Assembly (NCBI RefSeq): GCF_001485435.1
Contig: NZ_BCMS01000001.1
Location: 2,489,501-2,553,500, forward strand
Direction: 5' to 3'
Length of the DNA: 64,000 nt
From: Deinococcus grandis
Lineage (GTDB): Bacteria; Deinococcota; Deinococci; Deinococcales; Deinococcaceae
A model generated the notes under the pieces. It was not told the DNA's origin. It ran no database searches and saw only the letters and a list, made by a program, of their open reading frames with translations. Each line of letters starts with the position of its first letter. Positions within the stretch are counted from its first letter, which is position 1. Positions 28,106 to 36,920 of this stretch are shown here, piece after piece. The position numbers and the translations under genes were made by a program.

Positions 28106-28999
28106 TTACACTTCCCCGCCCCATTCCAGCCCGTTTTGGGTCCACGCGGCTTCGATGTGCGTGAGGACGTCCAGCGGGAGGGGGCCCTGCTGGACGAGGT
28201 CGATGTTGCGTTCGAGGTTCTGGATGCTGGCGGTGCCGACGATGGCGCTGTGGACGCCGGGGGCGTGGGCGGTGAAGCGCAGGGCGAGGTCGAGCCAGTC
28301 GAGTCCGGCGTTCTGGCGGATTGTGTCGATGTTCAGGGTGCGCAGGCGTTCCCAGTACGTTTCGGCGTAGTCGCCGACTGGGCGTTCGGTGAAGCGCCAG
28401 GCGGCGTTGGCGATGGGGCGTTTGGCGATGACGCCCATGCCGCTCTCGGTGGCGGCGGGGAGCAGCTGGCGACGGCTGAACTGGTCGGCGAGGTTGACGC
28501 TGGTCTCGATGCTGCCGAAGCGGCCGCTCTGGATGGCCCAGGCGAGGGCTTCGTTCTCGCCGCTGTACGCGGCGACGCGGATCAGGCCGTCACGCCGGGC
28601 GTCGTCGAGGGCGCCGAGGAGGTCGTCGCGGCGCAGGGTCTCGGCGGGGCAGGAGTGCAGGTGGAAAATGTCGATCCAGTCGCAGCGCAGCCGCGTGAGG
28701 GCCTGTTCGATGCCGAGGCGGATGGCCTGCGGCGTCCAGTCGTCGGCGCCGTCGGCGCTGTACCCGCCCTTACTGCTGAGGATGAAGTCGTGGCGGCGGT
28801 AGGCGAGGTGCCGTCCGATGCGTTCCTCGCTGAGGCCGTAGCCGCGCGCGGTGTCCACGAGGGTGATGCCCCGGTCGATGGCGCGGTTCAGGAGAGTGCC
28901 CGCGTGGTCTTCACTGAGTGCGCCGTCGCCGATCTGCCCGGCGCCGAGGCCGAGGAGGCTGACGCGCAGGCCGGTGGTGCCGAAGTCCCTCTGTTCCAT
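28106..28999 (-). CDS. Aldo/keto reductase
   Basis: The 297-residue NADPH-dependent reductase has the family start MEQRDFGTTGLRVSLLGLGAGQIG, the catalytic aspartate and tyrosine region in TLVDTARGYGLSEERIG, LSSKGGYSADG in the position of the catalytic lysine, and DIFHLHSCPAE with the active-site histidine. LYSGENEAL-type and IVGTASIQNLERNI segments follow. The length is normal. The substrate is unknown. It lies 25 bp upstream of the ABC exporter gene's 3' end on the same strand and could be read through from it. Confidence 0.93.
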   Translation of the reverse strand: MEQRDFGTTGLRVSLLGLGAGQIGDGALSEDHAGTLLNRAIDRGITLVDTARGYGLSEERIGRHLAYRRHDFILSSKGGYSADGADDWTPQAIRLGIEQALTRLRCDWIDIFHLHSCPAETLRRDDLLGALDDARRDGLIRVAAYSGENEALAWAIQSGRFGSIETSVNLADQFSRRQLLPAATESGMGVIAKRPIANAAWRFTERPVGDYAETYWERLRTLNIDTIRQNAGLDWLDLALRFTAHAPGVHSAIVGTASIQNLERNIDLVQQGPLPLDVLTHIEAAWTQNGLEWGGEV

Positions 29000-29024
29000 G
29001 ACGGGTATTGTGCGCCGCTGGCGT

Positions 29025-30875
29025 TCAGCTGGTGGTGAGCTTCAGGTCAGCCTGGGCGTCCTGTTCGGCGCGGAACTGGAGTTCGTACAGGTCGCGGTAC
29101 AGGCCCCCGGCGGCGAGCAGCTGGGCGTGGGTGCCGTCCTCGGTGACGCTTCCGGCGTCCATGACGAGGATGCGGTCGGCGTTGCGGATGGTGCTGAGGC
29201 GGTGGGCGATGACGAAGGTGGTGCGGCCCTGCATGAGGCGTTCCAGCGCGGCCTGCACGAGGGCCTCGGATTCGTTGTCGAGGGCGCTGGTGGCCTCGTC
29301 GAGGATCAGGATGCGGGGGTCTTTCAGGATGGCGCGGGCGATGGCGACCCGCTGGCGTTGCCCACCGCTGAGTTTCACGCCACGTTCCCCGACGACCGTG
29401 TCGTAGCCGTGCGGGAAGGCGCGGATGAACTCGTGGGCGTTCGCGGCGCGGGCGGCGGCCTCGACCTCGTCGGGGCGCGCGCCGGGGCGACCATAGAGGA
29501 TGTTCTCGCGAATGCTGCCGCTGAACAGCAGCGTCTCCTGCGGCACGAGGCCCACCTGGGCGCGCAGGTCCGCCAGGGCGTAGTCGCGCACGTCCCGGCC
29601 GTCCACGCGCAGGGTGCCGCCCGTGACGTCCCAGAAGCGCGGGATGAGGTTCACGAGGGTGGTCTTCCCCGCCCCGCTCGGCCCGACCAGCGCGACGACC
29701 TGCCCGGCGGGAACGTCCAGGGTCACGTCGCGCAGCACGGCGGCCCGCGTCCCTTCAGTCTCACCGTCATAGGTGAAGGACACGCCGTCGAAGGACACGC
29801 GGCCCTCCGCGCGGGCCAGCGGGGCGGGCTGCGCGGGCTGCGGCAGGTCGCTGCGTTCGTCCAGCAGTTCGAAGATGCGGCCCGACGCGCCCAGCGCCTC
29901 CTGGAACTGGTTGAACACGCCGGTCAGCGCGACGACCGTGCCGCCCACCTGCAGCGCGTAGAACAGGAACGTCACGAGGTTCCCCGGCGTGAGGCTGCCC
30001 GCCATGACCAGCCGCCCCCCGTACCACAGCACCACGGCCAGCGCGCCGAAGGTCAGGAAGCTCATCACGCCCGCCATGAGCGCCTGCAGGCGGGCGCGTT
30101 TCAGCGCCGCCAGGAAGCTCTGCGTGACGCCCTGCCCGTAGCGGCCCTCCTCCAGGCTCTCGGCGGTGAAGCTCTGCACGACGCGCACGCCGCTGATGGC
30201 CTCCTCGGCGCTGGCGTTCGCGCCTGCCACGGCGTCCTGCACCTCGCGGCTCACGCGGCGGATCCGCCGCCCGATGGTCACGGCCGTCCCGATCACCAGC
30301 GGGATAACGGCCAGGGTCAGCAGGCTCAGACGCGGACTGGTCGTCACGAGCAGCACCACCGCGCCCACCAGACTCACGGACTGCGCCGCCAGCTGCGCCA
30401 GCGCCGTGCTGGTCACGGTCTGCACGGTGCCCACGTCCGACGTCAGGCGGCTGGTCAGATCCCCGGTCTTGTGCTCCCCGAAAAAGCGCGGCGAGAGCGT
30501 CAGCAGGTGCGCGAACACCGCCCGTCGCAGGTCCGCCACCACGCCCGCCCCCACCCGCGACAGCAGGAACGACTGCGCCGCCCCGAACACCGCCGACAGC
30601 GCGAAGATGCCCAGCAGCGCCACCACCGTCCGGTCCAGCTGCGACGTATCCGTCGAACCCACCCGCAGGAACGACGCGTCGATCAACCGCCCGAACAACG
30701 CCGGGAACACCAGGTTCAACCCACTCGACACCAGCGTCGCCACCACACCCACCACGAACACCCACCGGTACGGCCGCGCGAACGCCAGCAGTCGCACCAG
30801 CTGACGCGGATCACGCCTCACACGCGAACCCTCCGGACTCAGGGGCGAAGCAGCACGACCAGGACGGGAGAACAT
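29025..30875 (-). CDS. ABC exporter, fused membrane and ATPase domains (MsbA/BmrA-like)
   Basis: The 616-residue half-transporter has six membrane helices at about 30-320 (WVFVVGVVATLVSSGLNLVFPALFG, VALLGIFALSAVFGAAQSFLL and others). The ATPase at about 360-600 has Walker A GPSGAGKTTLVN, Q-loop LVPQETLLFSGSI, signature LSGGQRQRVAIARAIL, Walker B ILILDEATSALD and H-loop VIAHRLSTI. It should work as a homodimer exporting lipid or drug-like substrates. The ATG at 30875 follows a TACCCT box by 6 nt, which favours it over the GTG two codons upstream. Confidence 0.95.
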   Translation of the reverse strand: MFSRPGRAASPLSPEGSRVRRDPRQLVRLLAFARPYRWVFVVGVVATLVSSGLNLVFPALFGRLIDASFLRVGSTDTSQLDRTVVALLGIFALSAVFGAAQSFLLSRVGAGVVADLRRAVFAHLLTLSPRFFGEHKTGDLTSRLTSDVGTVQTVTSTALAQLAAQSVSLVGAVVLLVTTSPRLSLLTLAVIPLVIGTAVTIGRRIRRVSREVQDAVAGANASAEEAISGVRVVQSFTAESLEEGRYGQGVTQSFLAALKRARLQALMAGVMSFLTFGALAVVLWYGGRLVMAGSLTPGNLVTFLFYALQVGGTVVALTGVFNQFQEALGASGRIFELLDERSDLPQPAQPAPLARAEGRVSFDGVSFTYDGETEGTRAAVLRDVTLDVPAGQVVALVGPSGAGKTTLVNLIPRFWDVTGGTLRVDGRDVRDYALADLRAQVGLVPQETLLFSGSIRENILYGRPGARPDEVEAAARAANAHEFIRAFPHGYDTVVGERGVKLSGGQRQRVAIARAILKDPRILILDEATSALDNESEALVQAALERLMQGRTTFVIAHRLSTIRNADRILVMDAGSVTEDGTHAQLLAAGGLYRDLYELQFRAEQDAQADLKLTTS

Positions 30876-31328
30876 GACCACAGGGTACGCGGGAAGCGAG
30901 AGGGCAGTGGGGAGTGGGGTGTGGGAAGTGGGACAGGAGGCTGCTGCGCAGCGGAACCCAAACCCCTCAGTCAGCTGCGCTGACAGCTCCCCTCCCTGCG
31001 GGCTCTGCGAGTCAAGGGGAGCCTGAACCCATGCTTCTGCCGAAGCGAAGAAAGTAGATCAGCGGCCCGCACCATCCACCCTGCCCGCTGCCGCAAACCA
31101 CCACCGGCCGTCGTGCGCGCAGCGCGCGGGCCTACGAGGGGGGCGAAGGATGGCGTCGAGGCCGGACCCGTCCCCGCCCACTGCACCTCCGCCGCGCTGA
31201 AAGAAACTCTTGCCCAGTGCAACGAAAGCCCCCCCTGCCCCTCTGGGGTACTCGTATGAGCCGCTTGCGGAGGGGGCTGGGGGGTGGGGCCGTCAGTCGA
31301 ACATCCAGGCCAGACGCCCGGAACTCGA
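30876..31328. other. 453-bp intergenic region, repeat-rich, no gene seen
   Basis: Contents in order: the ABC gene promoter; a GTGGGGAGTGGGGTGTGGG word stretch; CAGTCAGCTGCGCTGACAG (an internal palindrome); CAGCTCCCCTCC answered by AAGGGGAGCC; a GC-rich CGTGCGCGCAGCGCGCGGG block; and G-rich runs before the ald stop. No open frame with a ribosome site or leaderless box is convincing. It looks like a build-up of repeat fragments. Confidence 0.6.
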
Positions 31329-32435
<1,107 letters not shown>

Positions 32436-32597
32436 GGTGTGACCTCGCGGGCCGTGCAGGTGTCTCCTGCCGGCGGGTTGATGCTGTGTTGAACGCAAGA
32501 TTAACAGTTAGTGGCGCAATCAGGATTGCCCGCACATGCCCTTTCCGGGCCATACCCCGCAACGGGGTTGCGCCGATCTGCTAGAATGCGCTCCATC

Positions 32598-33068
32598 ATG
32601 TCTCAGAATGATCTGGATGCCATCGACCGGCAGATTCTGGGGATCCTGCAACGGGACGCCCGCATTCCGAACACGGAACTCGCGGACGAGATCGGCCTGA
32701 CCCCCGCCCCCACCCTCCGCCGCGTGCGCCGCCTGGAGGAGGAAGGCGTCATTCAGCGGTACGTGGCGCTGCTCGACCCGAAAACCGTCGGCCGCGAACT
32801 GATGGTCATCGTGCGCGTCACGCTGGACAAGCAGACGAAGGCGGGCTTCGAGGAGTTCGCGAAGAAGATGCAGGACCGTCCCGAGGTGCTCGAGTGCTTC
32901 CTGTGCCTGGGGGACATCGACTACCTGTTGAAGGTGTCCGTGCCGGATCTGGACGCGTACCAGCACTTCCTGGTGAACACCCTGGCCGCCATTCCCGGCG
33001 TGCGGAACACCGCCAGCACGATCGTCGTGAAGCAGGAGAAGTACACGACCAGCCTCCCACTGGAATAG
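32598..33068 (+). CDS. Lrp/AsnC family transcriptional regulator
   Basis: The 156-residue regulator has the N-terminal winged helix (LDAIDRQILGILQRDARIPNTELADEIGLTPAPTLRRVRRLEEEGVIQRYVALLDP), then a RAM/AsnC ligand domain (VIVRVTLDK...FLCLGDIDYLLKVSVPDLDAYQHFL...GVRNTASTIVVKQEKYTTSLPL). The family binds amino acids. Divergence from ald suggests autoregulation and alanine-responsive control of ald. A TAGAAT box at 32582-32587 lies 10 nt before the ATG at 32598; an ATG at 32586 inside the box is excluded by that reading. Confidence 0.95.
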   Translation: MSQNDLDAIDRQILGILQRDARIPNTELADEIGLTPAPTLRRVRRLEEEGVIQRYVALLDPKTVGRELMVIVRVTLDKQTKAGFEEFAKKMQDRPEVLECFLCLGDIDYLLKVSVPDLDAYQHFLVNTLAAIPGVRNTASTIVVKQEKYTTSLPLE

Positions 33069-33106
33069 CCTCCCGCTGGAGTGCCCGGACCCGGTACGCT
33101 GGGCGT

Positions 33107-33319
33107 ATGAACACGAGACAGGGGTTCTGGGCGGACCTGTGGGCGTTCCTGCTGGACGAGGCGCTGCGCTGGATCATCGTGGCGGCGTCCGTGCTGCTGG
33201 CCGGGGCGGGCATCCTGCTGCTGGACTGGCCCGCCTGGACGATCCTGGCCGTGCCTGCCGTGCTGATCGGCGCGGGCCTGTGGGCGCTGAACCGCTGGGG
33301 CCCGGAACGCCCGCGCTGA
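33107..33319 (+). CDS. Small membrane protein, 70 residues
   Basis: The product has two predicted membrane helices, RWIIVAASVLLAGAGILLL (21-39) and WTILAVPAVLIGAGLWAL (44-61), a short amphipathic start (TRQGFWADLWAFLLDEAL) and a basic tail. A TACGCT box lies 6 nt before the ATG, giving it the same start signature as its neighbours. It follows the regulator gene by 38 bp. I do not recognise a family. Confidence 0.7.
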   Translation: MNTRQGFWADLWAFLLDEALRWIIVAASVLLAGAGILLLDWPAWTILAVPAVLIGAGLWALNRWGPERPR

Positions 33320-33406
33320 ACAGAGTCGCGCCGAACCTCAATAAATCTGAATCCGGCGGCGCGGGGTGGGGCACCGCCTCTCATGGAGGCTGTGAAAGAC
33401 TGGGGC

Positions 33407-34159
33407 ATGTCCCGACGTGCCCTGATCACCGCTTCCGTCCTGCTGGGTGCCGCACTGGTCGCCTGCGCGCCCGCCGCCACTACCGCCCCAACCACCACGC
33501 CGCCGGTGACCGCTGCTCCGGTCACCCCCGTGCCGGTCTCCCCCACTCCTGCGGCGCCCACGCCCGCCCCGGTGCTGAGCTTCCAGGCGATGCCGGAGCT
33601 CACGCAGGCCCCGGTTCGCTCGTTCGGCAGCGCGCCCGCGCAGATCATCGACCCGACCAAACGCTACCGCGCGGTCCTGAAGACCAGTCAGGGGGACGTG
33701 ACCCTGGACCTCTACCCGAAGGTCGCGCCGGTCGCAGTGAACAACTTCGTGTTCCTCGCGCTGAACCACTTCTACGACGGCACGCGCTTCCACCGCGTGA
33801 TCGACGGCTTCATGGCGCAGGGCGGCGACCCCCTGAGCGCCGACACCACCCAGCAGGGCCGCTGGGGCACGGGCGGTCCCGGGTACCAGTTCAGCGCGGA
33901 ACTCGTCAGCGGCGTGCGCTTCGACAGGGCCGGGGTGCTGGGCATGGCCCGCTCGCAGAGCCTGAGTTCGCAGGGCAGCCAGTTCTTCATCACGGTCGCG
34001 CCCGCCGACTTCCTCAGCGGGAACTACACGGTGTTCGGGCAGGTCATCGCCGGGCAGGACGTCCTGAACCGCCTTCAGCGCAATTACAACAACAGTGGCC
34101 CGATTGCCGGGGCGGGCGCGGACACGCTGCTGGGCGTGCAGATCCTTCAGGAGCAGTGA
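33407..34159 (+). CDS. Cyclophilin-type peptidyl-prolyl isomerase, lipoprotein
   Basis: The 250-residue product starts with a lipoprotein signal (SRRALITASVLLGAALVAC, lipobox cysteine near residue 20) and a Thr/Pro/Ala-rich linker to about 65. The cyclophilin domain follows: LKTSQGDVTLDLYPKVAPVAVNNFVFLALNHFYDGTRFHRVIDGFMAQGGDP and GMARSQSLSSQGSQFFITVAP...NYTVFGQVI. The catalytic arginine (FHRVI), FMAQGGDP and QFFIT are intact. It should catalyse proline isomerisation of exported proteins at the cell envelope. The ATG at 33407 is chosen because the signal peptide begins there; an upstream ATG at 33383 would add eight residues. Confidence 0.92.
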   Translation: MSRRALITASVLLGAALVACAPAATTAPTTTPPVTAAPVTPVPVSPTPAAPTPAPVLSFQAMPELTQAPVRSFGSAPAQIIDPTKRYRAVLKTSQGDVTLDLYPKVAPVAVNNFVFLALNHFYDGTRFHRVIDGFMAQGGDPLSADTTQQGRWGTGGPGYQFSAELVSGVRFDRAGVLGMARSQSLSSQGSQFFITVAPADFLSGNYTVFGQVIAGQDVLNRLQRNYNNSGPIAGAGADTLLGVQILQEQ

Positions 34160-34170
34160 GCTCGGGACTG

Positions 34171-34234
34171 TGAGCTGTGGGCAACAGCGGCTGCCGATGC
34201 ACAAGCCGGAGCTCGCCTCAGAGCCCACAGCTCA
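34171..34234. repeat. Intergenic palindrome of GAGCTGTGGGC words
   Basis: TGAGCTGTGGGC (34171-34182) and its perfect complement GCCCACAGCTCA (34223-34234) flank a 40-nt loop that itself contains GCAACAGCGGCTGCCG. It lies 11 nt after the cyclophilin stop. It is the same type of gene-end structure as at 9305, 40171 and 54791. Confidence 0.65.
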
Positions 34235-34298
34235 GAGCCCCACATCCCCCAAGAGTGTCTCTTCCCGGCGCAGCACGCGGGCCCTTTAGACTGTGGGC

Positions 34299-34958
34299 AT
34301 GCGTGTTCGCCGTCTGATTCCTGTTGCGTTGGCTGCTGGCGCGGCCCTGTACCTGCGTGGCGTGTACCGCTACCGTGACCCGGTGCGCCTCCCGAAGGTA
34401 GGGGTGGGCGAGGTCCTGAGTGCCGCCGACGGCGTGGTGGGCTTCGTGCGGCGGGTGGAGGATGGCCGGGCGGACGGGCTGGACGTGCCGGCGCTGCTGG
34501 GCACGCCGGGCGCGGCGGACGGCTGGCTGATCGGGGTGCCCGTGGGGCCGCTGGACGTGCATTACGTGTTCCAGCCGGTGTCGGGCGCGGTGTCGTACGC
34601 GACGCACGTGGGCGCGCGGGTGAACGTGCCGCTGCTGGACGCGGCGGGCACGCTGGGCGTGCTGGCGGGCCGCGCGGTGGACGCCCTGTCGTCGCGCGGG
34701 GCGCTGGAGAACGAACGGCAGGCGGCGGTGGTGGGCACGCCGGACGGGGACGTGACGGTGACGCTGGTGGCGGGCCGCGCGGGCCTGAGCGGCACGTCGT
34801 TCACGCGGGAGGGGGACGAGGTGCGCGCCGGGTACAAGGCTGCGTTCCTGCAGCAGGGCGGGCTGGTGCTGCTGCACGTGCCGCTGGCGTTCACGCCGAC
34901 CGTGAGCGTGGGGGACCGCGTGACGGGCGCGGAGACGGTCGTGGCCCGCCGGGCCTGA
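34299..34958 (+). CDS. Phosphatidylserine decarboxylase-like protein, processing serine not seen
   Basis: The 219-residue protein resembles the short form of Psd. It has an N-terminal membrane helix (RLIPVALAAGAALYLRGVY), the RYRDPVRLP motif, SAADGVVGFV (usually SPADG), VGPLDVHYVFQPVSGAV (like DVHVNRAPVSG) and the C-terminal VSVGDRVTGAETVVA. Active enzymes cleave themselves at a serine in a GS motif just before the LPL segment; here the equivalent stretch is LQQGGLVLLHVPL, without serine. It may be inactive as a pyruvoyl decarboxylase or have another role. A TAGACT box lies 6 nt before the ATG. Confidence 0.75.
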   Translation: MRVRRLIPVALAAGAALYLRGVYRYRDPVRLPKVGVGEVLSAADGVVGFVRRVEDGRADGLDVPALLGTPGAADGWLIGVPVGPLDVHYVFQPVSGAVSYATHVGARVNVPLLDAAGTLGVLAGRAVDALSSRGALENERQAAVVGTPDGDVTVTLVAGRAGLSGTSFTREGDEVRAGYKAAFLQQGGLVLLHVPLAFTPTVSVGDRVTGAETVVARRA

Positions 34959-35069
34959 ACGGCCTGGACTGAACAGGCGGGGCTGAACGCCGCAGGGGGT
35001 CACGGAGCGATGGGCCGGGGTGGGGTATGCTGCCCGGCCCGGCCGGAACCGGGAAGAGGGGGTGACGTG

Positions 35070-36002
35070 ATGACGGAAGCAGGCAGGGAGAGGTCGGAGC
35101 GGCACTCGCCGGAACGGGTCGCGGAGCGGCTGGTCGCCGACCGCAAGGTGCGTGCCGTGGCGCAGGCGGGCAGCTTCGGCACGGAGTTCCAGTGGGCGGG
35201 GAGCGTGCCGACGTTCGTGACGTTCGAGCGGGGCCTGCTGAGTGCCCATTCGGACGCGCGGGCGGGCGTGATCGTCGAGCGCTTCCCGTTCGAGCAGCTG
35301 GAGGCCTGGCGGGACTGGGACGCGGCCCGCGCGGAGGCGCCGCTGGCGCTGCTGGCGACCAGTCGCGTGCTGTACGACCCGACCGGGCATTACGGGCGGA
35401 TCCAGCGGACGCTGTGGAACCTCAGCGCGTCGCAGCGGGCGGCGCACCGCGCGGAGCTGCTGCTGGGCGCGCAGGACGCCCTGAGCGCCGCGCGGGCCGC
35501 GCATACGGGCGCGGGGCACGGCGTGCAGGAGCAGCTGCTGGCCCTGGCGGACGCCCGCGACATAGCCCTGACGCGCCTGTACCCGGCGCTGCTGACCTGG
35601 GTGCACCTGTGGCCGGAGTTCGAGATCCGCCTGCCGCACGCGTGGCGCGCCTCGGCCGGGCTGCGCTTCCCGAAGGCCGTGAATCACCTGGAGAGCCTGT
35701 ACGCGTTCGGCGGCGAGCCGGAGGCGCGGCGGGTACTGCTCGCCACGCGCGGCCTGGGCCTCGTCGAGCAGGAACGCCGCGCGCGGGCCGCGTTTCAGGC
35801 CGGGTACTACGACGGCGCGGTGCGCTACCTGCGTGACGAGACCGCCCGCACGCACCGCGAGGACCTCCAGCGGTGGCTGAACCTCACGCCCGCGCGGCGC
35901 GAGAAGCTCGGCACGCTGATGGGCGTCACGCGATCCCCGCTGGGCCCGGCGGCGCTGAACATCGTGCAGGAGCTGCTGGAAGCCGTCCGCGAAGGCGAGT
36001 AG
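35070..36002 (+). CDS. Protein of unknown function, possible nucleotidyltransferase-like fold
   Basis: The 310-residue protein is rich in arginine, alanine and leucine and appears mostly helical after residue 90. The N-terminal RVAERLVADRKVRAVAQAGSFGTEFQW, followed by FVTFERGLLSAHSDARAGVIVERFPFE, recalls the GS-x10 start of nucleotidyltransferases, but the aspartate pair is not clear, so this is a guess. The C-terminal region is helical (VRYLRDETARTHREDLQRWLNL). The ATG at 35070 is selected by the Shine-Dalgarno GAGGGGGTGA; upstream open frame is not coding-like. It is convergent with hsp20. Confidence 0.6.
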   Translation: MTEAGRERSERHSPERVAERLVADRKVRAVAQAGSFGTEFQWAGSVPTFVTFERGLLSAHSDARAGVIVERFPFEQLEAWRDWDAARAEAPLALLATSRVLYDPTGHYGRIQRTLWNLSASQRAAHRAELLLGAQDALSAARAAHTGAGHGVQEQLLALADARDIALTRLYPALLTWVHLWPEFEIRLPHAWRASAGLRFPKAVNHLESLYAFGGEPEARRVLLATRGLGLVEQERRARAAFQAGYYDGAVRYLRDETARTHREDLQRWLNLTPARREKLGTLMGVTRSPLGPAALNIVQELLEAVREGE

Positions 36003-36004
36003 GG

Positions 36005-36062
36005 TCGATGGGTGATGGAGGATGGTTGATGGATCACCCCACAACCCACAACCGACAACCCA
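36005..36062. repeat. GATGG / CCCACAACC word repeat before the hsp20 terminator
   Basis: ATGGGTGATGGAGGATGG words are followed by CACCCCACAACCCACAACCGACAACCC: pieces of two of the palindrome vocabularies seen elsewhere, side by side without a full matching arm for either. Confidence 0.5.
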
Positions 36063-36066
36063 GACA

Positions 36067-36104
36067 GAAGCAGGGCGAGCCGATCAGATGGCTCGCCCTG
36101 CTTC
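36067..36104. terminator. Strong bidirectional terminator hairpin
   Basis: GAAGCAGGGCGAGCC pairs perfectly over 15 bp with GGCTCGCCCTGCTTC (loop of 8). Pairing continues outward after one bulge (CAGACA / TGTCTG). It lies 12 bp from the hsp20 stop, between convergent genes. Confidence 0.8.
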
Positions 36105-36115
36105 GTGTCTGGTTG

Positions 36116-36556
36116 TTATGCGCTGGCGGTGTCGGTGTCGAGGACGGTGCCGGTGCGGACGGTGATGGTGCGTTTCTGCGCGGCCTCGCTGCGGGGCACC
36201 TTGAGGGTCAGGGTGCCGTGCTGCAGGTCCGCCTCGACCTTCGTCAGGTCGTACTTGGCGGGGACGCTGAACGTGCGGGCGAGGGTGCCGTGGGCGCGTT
36301 CGACGCGGTGGGCGGTACGGCCCTCGCGGCGGTCGTAGGTGCGGGTGGCCTGGACGGTCAGGGTCTGGTTTTCCGCCTCGATCTGCACCTGGTCGGGGCT
36401 GACGCCGGGCAGGTCGAGGGTGAGTTCGAGGCCGTGCTCGTCCTCGTGCACGTCGACGGGCGGGGCGAAGCGGGCGGGCGCGGCGGGCTGGCCGAAGGCG
36501 CGGTCCATGCGCTGGGTGAGTTCCTCGATTTCACGGAAGGGATCGAATCGCATCAT
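36116..36556 (-). CDS. Small heat-shock protein, Hsp20/alpha-crystallin family
   Basis: The 146-residue chaperone holds unfolding proteins without ATP. It has the N-terminal MMRFDPFREIEELTQRMDRAFG and the alpha-crystallin domain at about 45-135 (PPVDVHEDEHGLELTLDLPGVSPDQVQIEAENQTLTVQA, then FSVPAKYDLTKVEADLQHGTLTLKVPRSE with the A-x-(x)-x-G-x-L motif). The ATG at 36556 has a perfect AGGAGG 7 nt upstream; a second ATG follows directly. Promoter and HAIR-like sites upstream suggest heat-shock repression by HspR. Confidence 0.96.
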   Translation of the reverse strand: MMRFDPFREIEELTQRMDRAFGQPAAPARFAPPVDVHEDEHGLELTLDLPGVSPDQVQIEAENQTLTVQATRTYDRREGRTAHRVERAHGTLARTFSVPAKYDLTKVEADLQHGTLTLKVPRSEAAQKRTITVRTGTVLDTDTASA

Positions 36557-36603
36557 GTGATGACCTCCTGAGGCTGGAAGCGCGCCGCACTCTTGCATGA
36601 CAT

Positions 36604-36659
36604 CTGAGTGCCTTGCGCTCAACTACGGTCATATTAAAACCTGAGTGCCATCATGTCAA
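36604..36659 (-). promoter_or_regulatory. hsp20 promoter with two HAIR-like operator elements
   Basis: On the minus strand a consensus -35 TTGACA (36654-36659) and -10 TAATAT (36631-36636) are separated by exactly 17 bp. At 36605-36622 the sequence TTGAG-N8-ACTCA matches the HspR target (HAIR, CTTGAGT-N7-ACTCAAG), overlapping the expected transcription start. A second, weaker version (TTGAC-N8-ACTCA) overlaps the -35 and spacer at 36642-36659. Both share CTGAGTGCC as a direct repeat on the plus strand. Confidence 0.75.
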
Positions 36660-36702
36660 GTTTGATGCGCCGCACCCTCCCCCACCAGGCCGGACAGGCG
36701 AC

Positions 36703-36732
36703 ATGACACCCCGGCGCCCGGCGGTGTACACT
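36703..36732 (+). promoter_or_regulatory. Likely promoter of the pyr operon
   Basis: ATGACA (36703-36708) and TACACT (36727-36732) are separated by 18 bp. Transcription from about 36739 would give a leader of about 170 nt before pyrR, containing the PyrR loop, the leader peptide and the terminator. Confidence 0.6.
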
Positions 36733-36789
36733 CCACGAGGCCCGCCGCCTGGCGCGACCCACAACTCCACACCACGTCCCTTTCCCGGC

Positions 36790-36887
36790 AGTCCCGTGAG
36801 GCTGCACCCGCCCCGTGAGGCAGGAGAAGGAGCCCCATGAACCACCCAACCCCGACCCGTCAGCCCGCGCTGCACGGCCTTTTTTTT
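36790..36887 (+). promoter_or_regulatory. PyrR-dependent attenuator: binding loop and intrinsic terminator
   Basis: AGTCCCGTGAGGCT at 36790-36803 fits the PyrR-binding consensus ARUCCNGNGAGGYU at every position and is flanked by GC-AG/CT-GC stem bases. A second copy of its core, CCCGTGAGGC, lies at 36812-36821. Downstream, CCGTCAGC (36857-36864) pairs with GCTG-C-ACGG (36869-36877), followed by CC and eight T residues (36880-36887): an intrinsic terminator. Uridine-nucleotide-bound PyrR should favour termination before pyrR. Confidence 0.85.
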
Positions 36888-36920
36888 ATGGCCCGCACCG
36901 GAGGACACCGTGACGCCTAA
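36837..36920 (+). CDS. pyr operon leader peptide, 27 residues
   Basis: An ATG with a strong ribosome site (AGGAGAAGGAG) opens a 27-codon frame, MNHPTPTRQPALHGLFFMAR and seven more residues. It runs through the whole terminator; the eight-T run encodes Leu-Phe-Phe. Its stop (36918-36920) lies 8 nt inside pyrR. A ribosome following RNA polymerase on this peptide would cover the terminator hairpin, so translation-coupled attenuation as proposed for Thermus pyr, or reinitiation at pyrR, is plausible. The peptide itself probably has no function. Confidence 0.65.
   Translation: MNHPTPTRQPALHGLFFMARTGGHRDA

Noticed and set aside
30876..31328. Small genes in the intergenic region before ald
   Set aside because: Open frames here lack start signals and consist of repeat sequence.
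36838..36920. Leader peptide as a functional small protein
   Set aside because: Its codons are dictated by the terminator and ribosome sites, so it is kept as a regulatory frame only.
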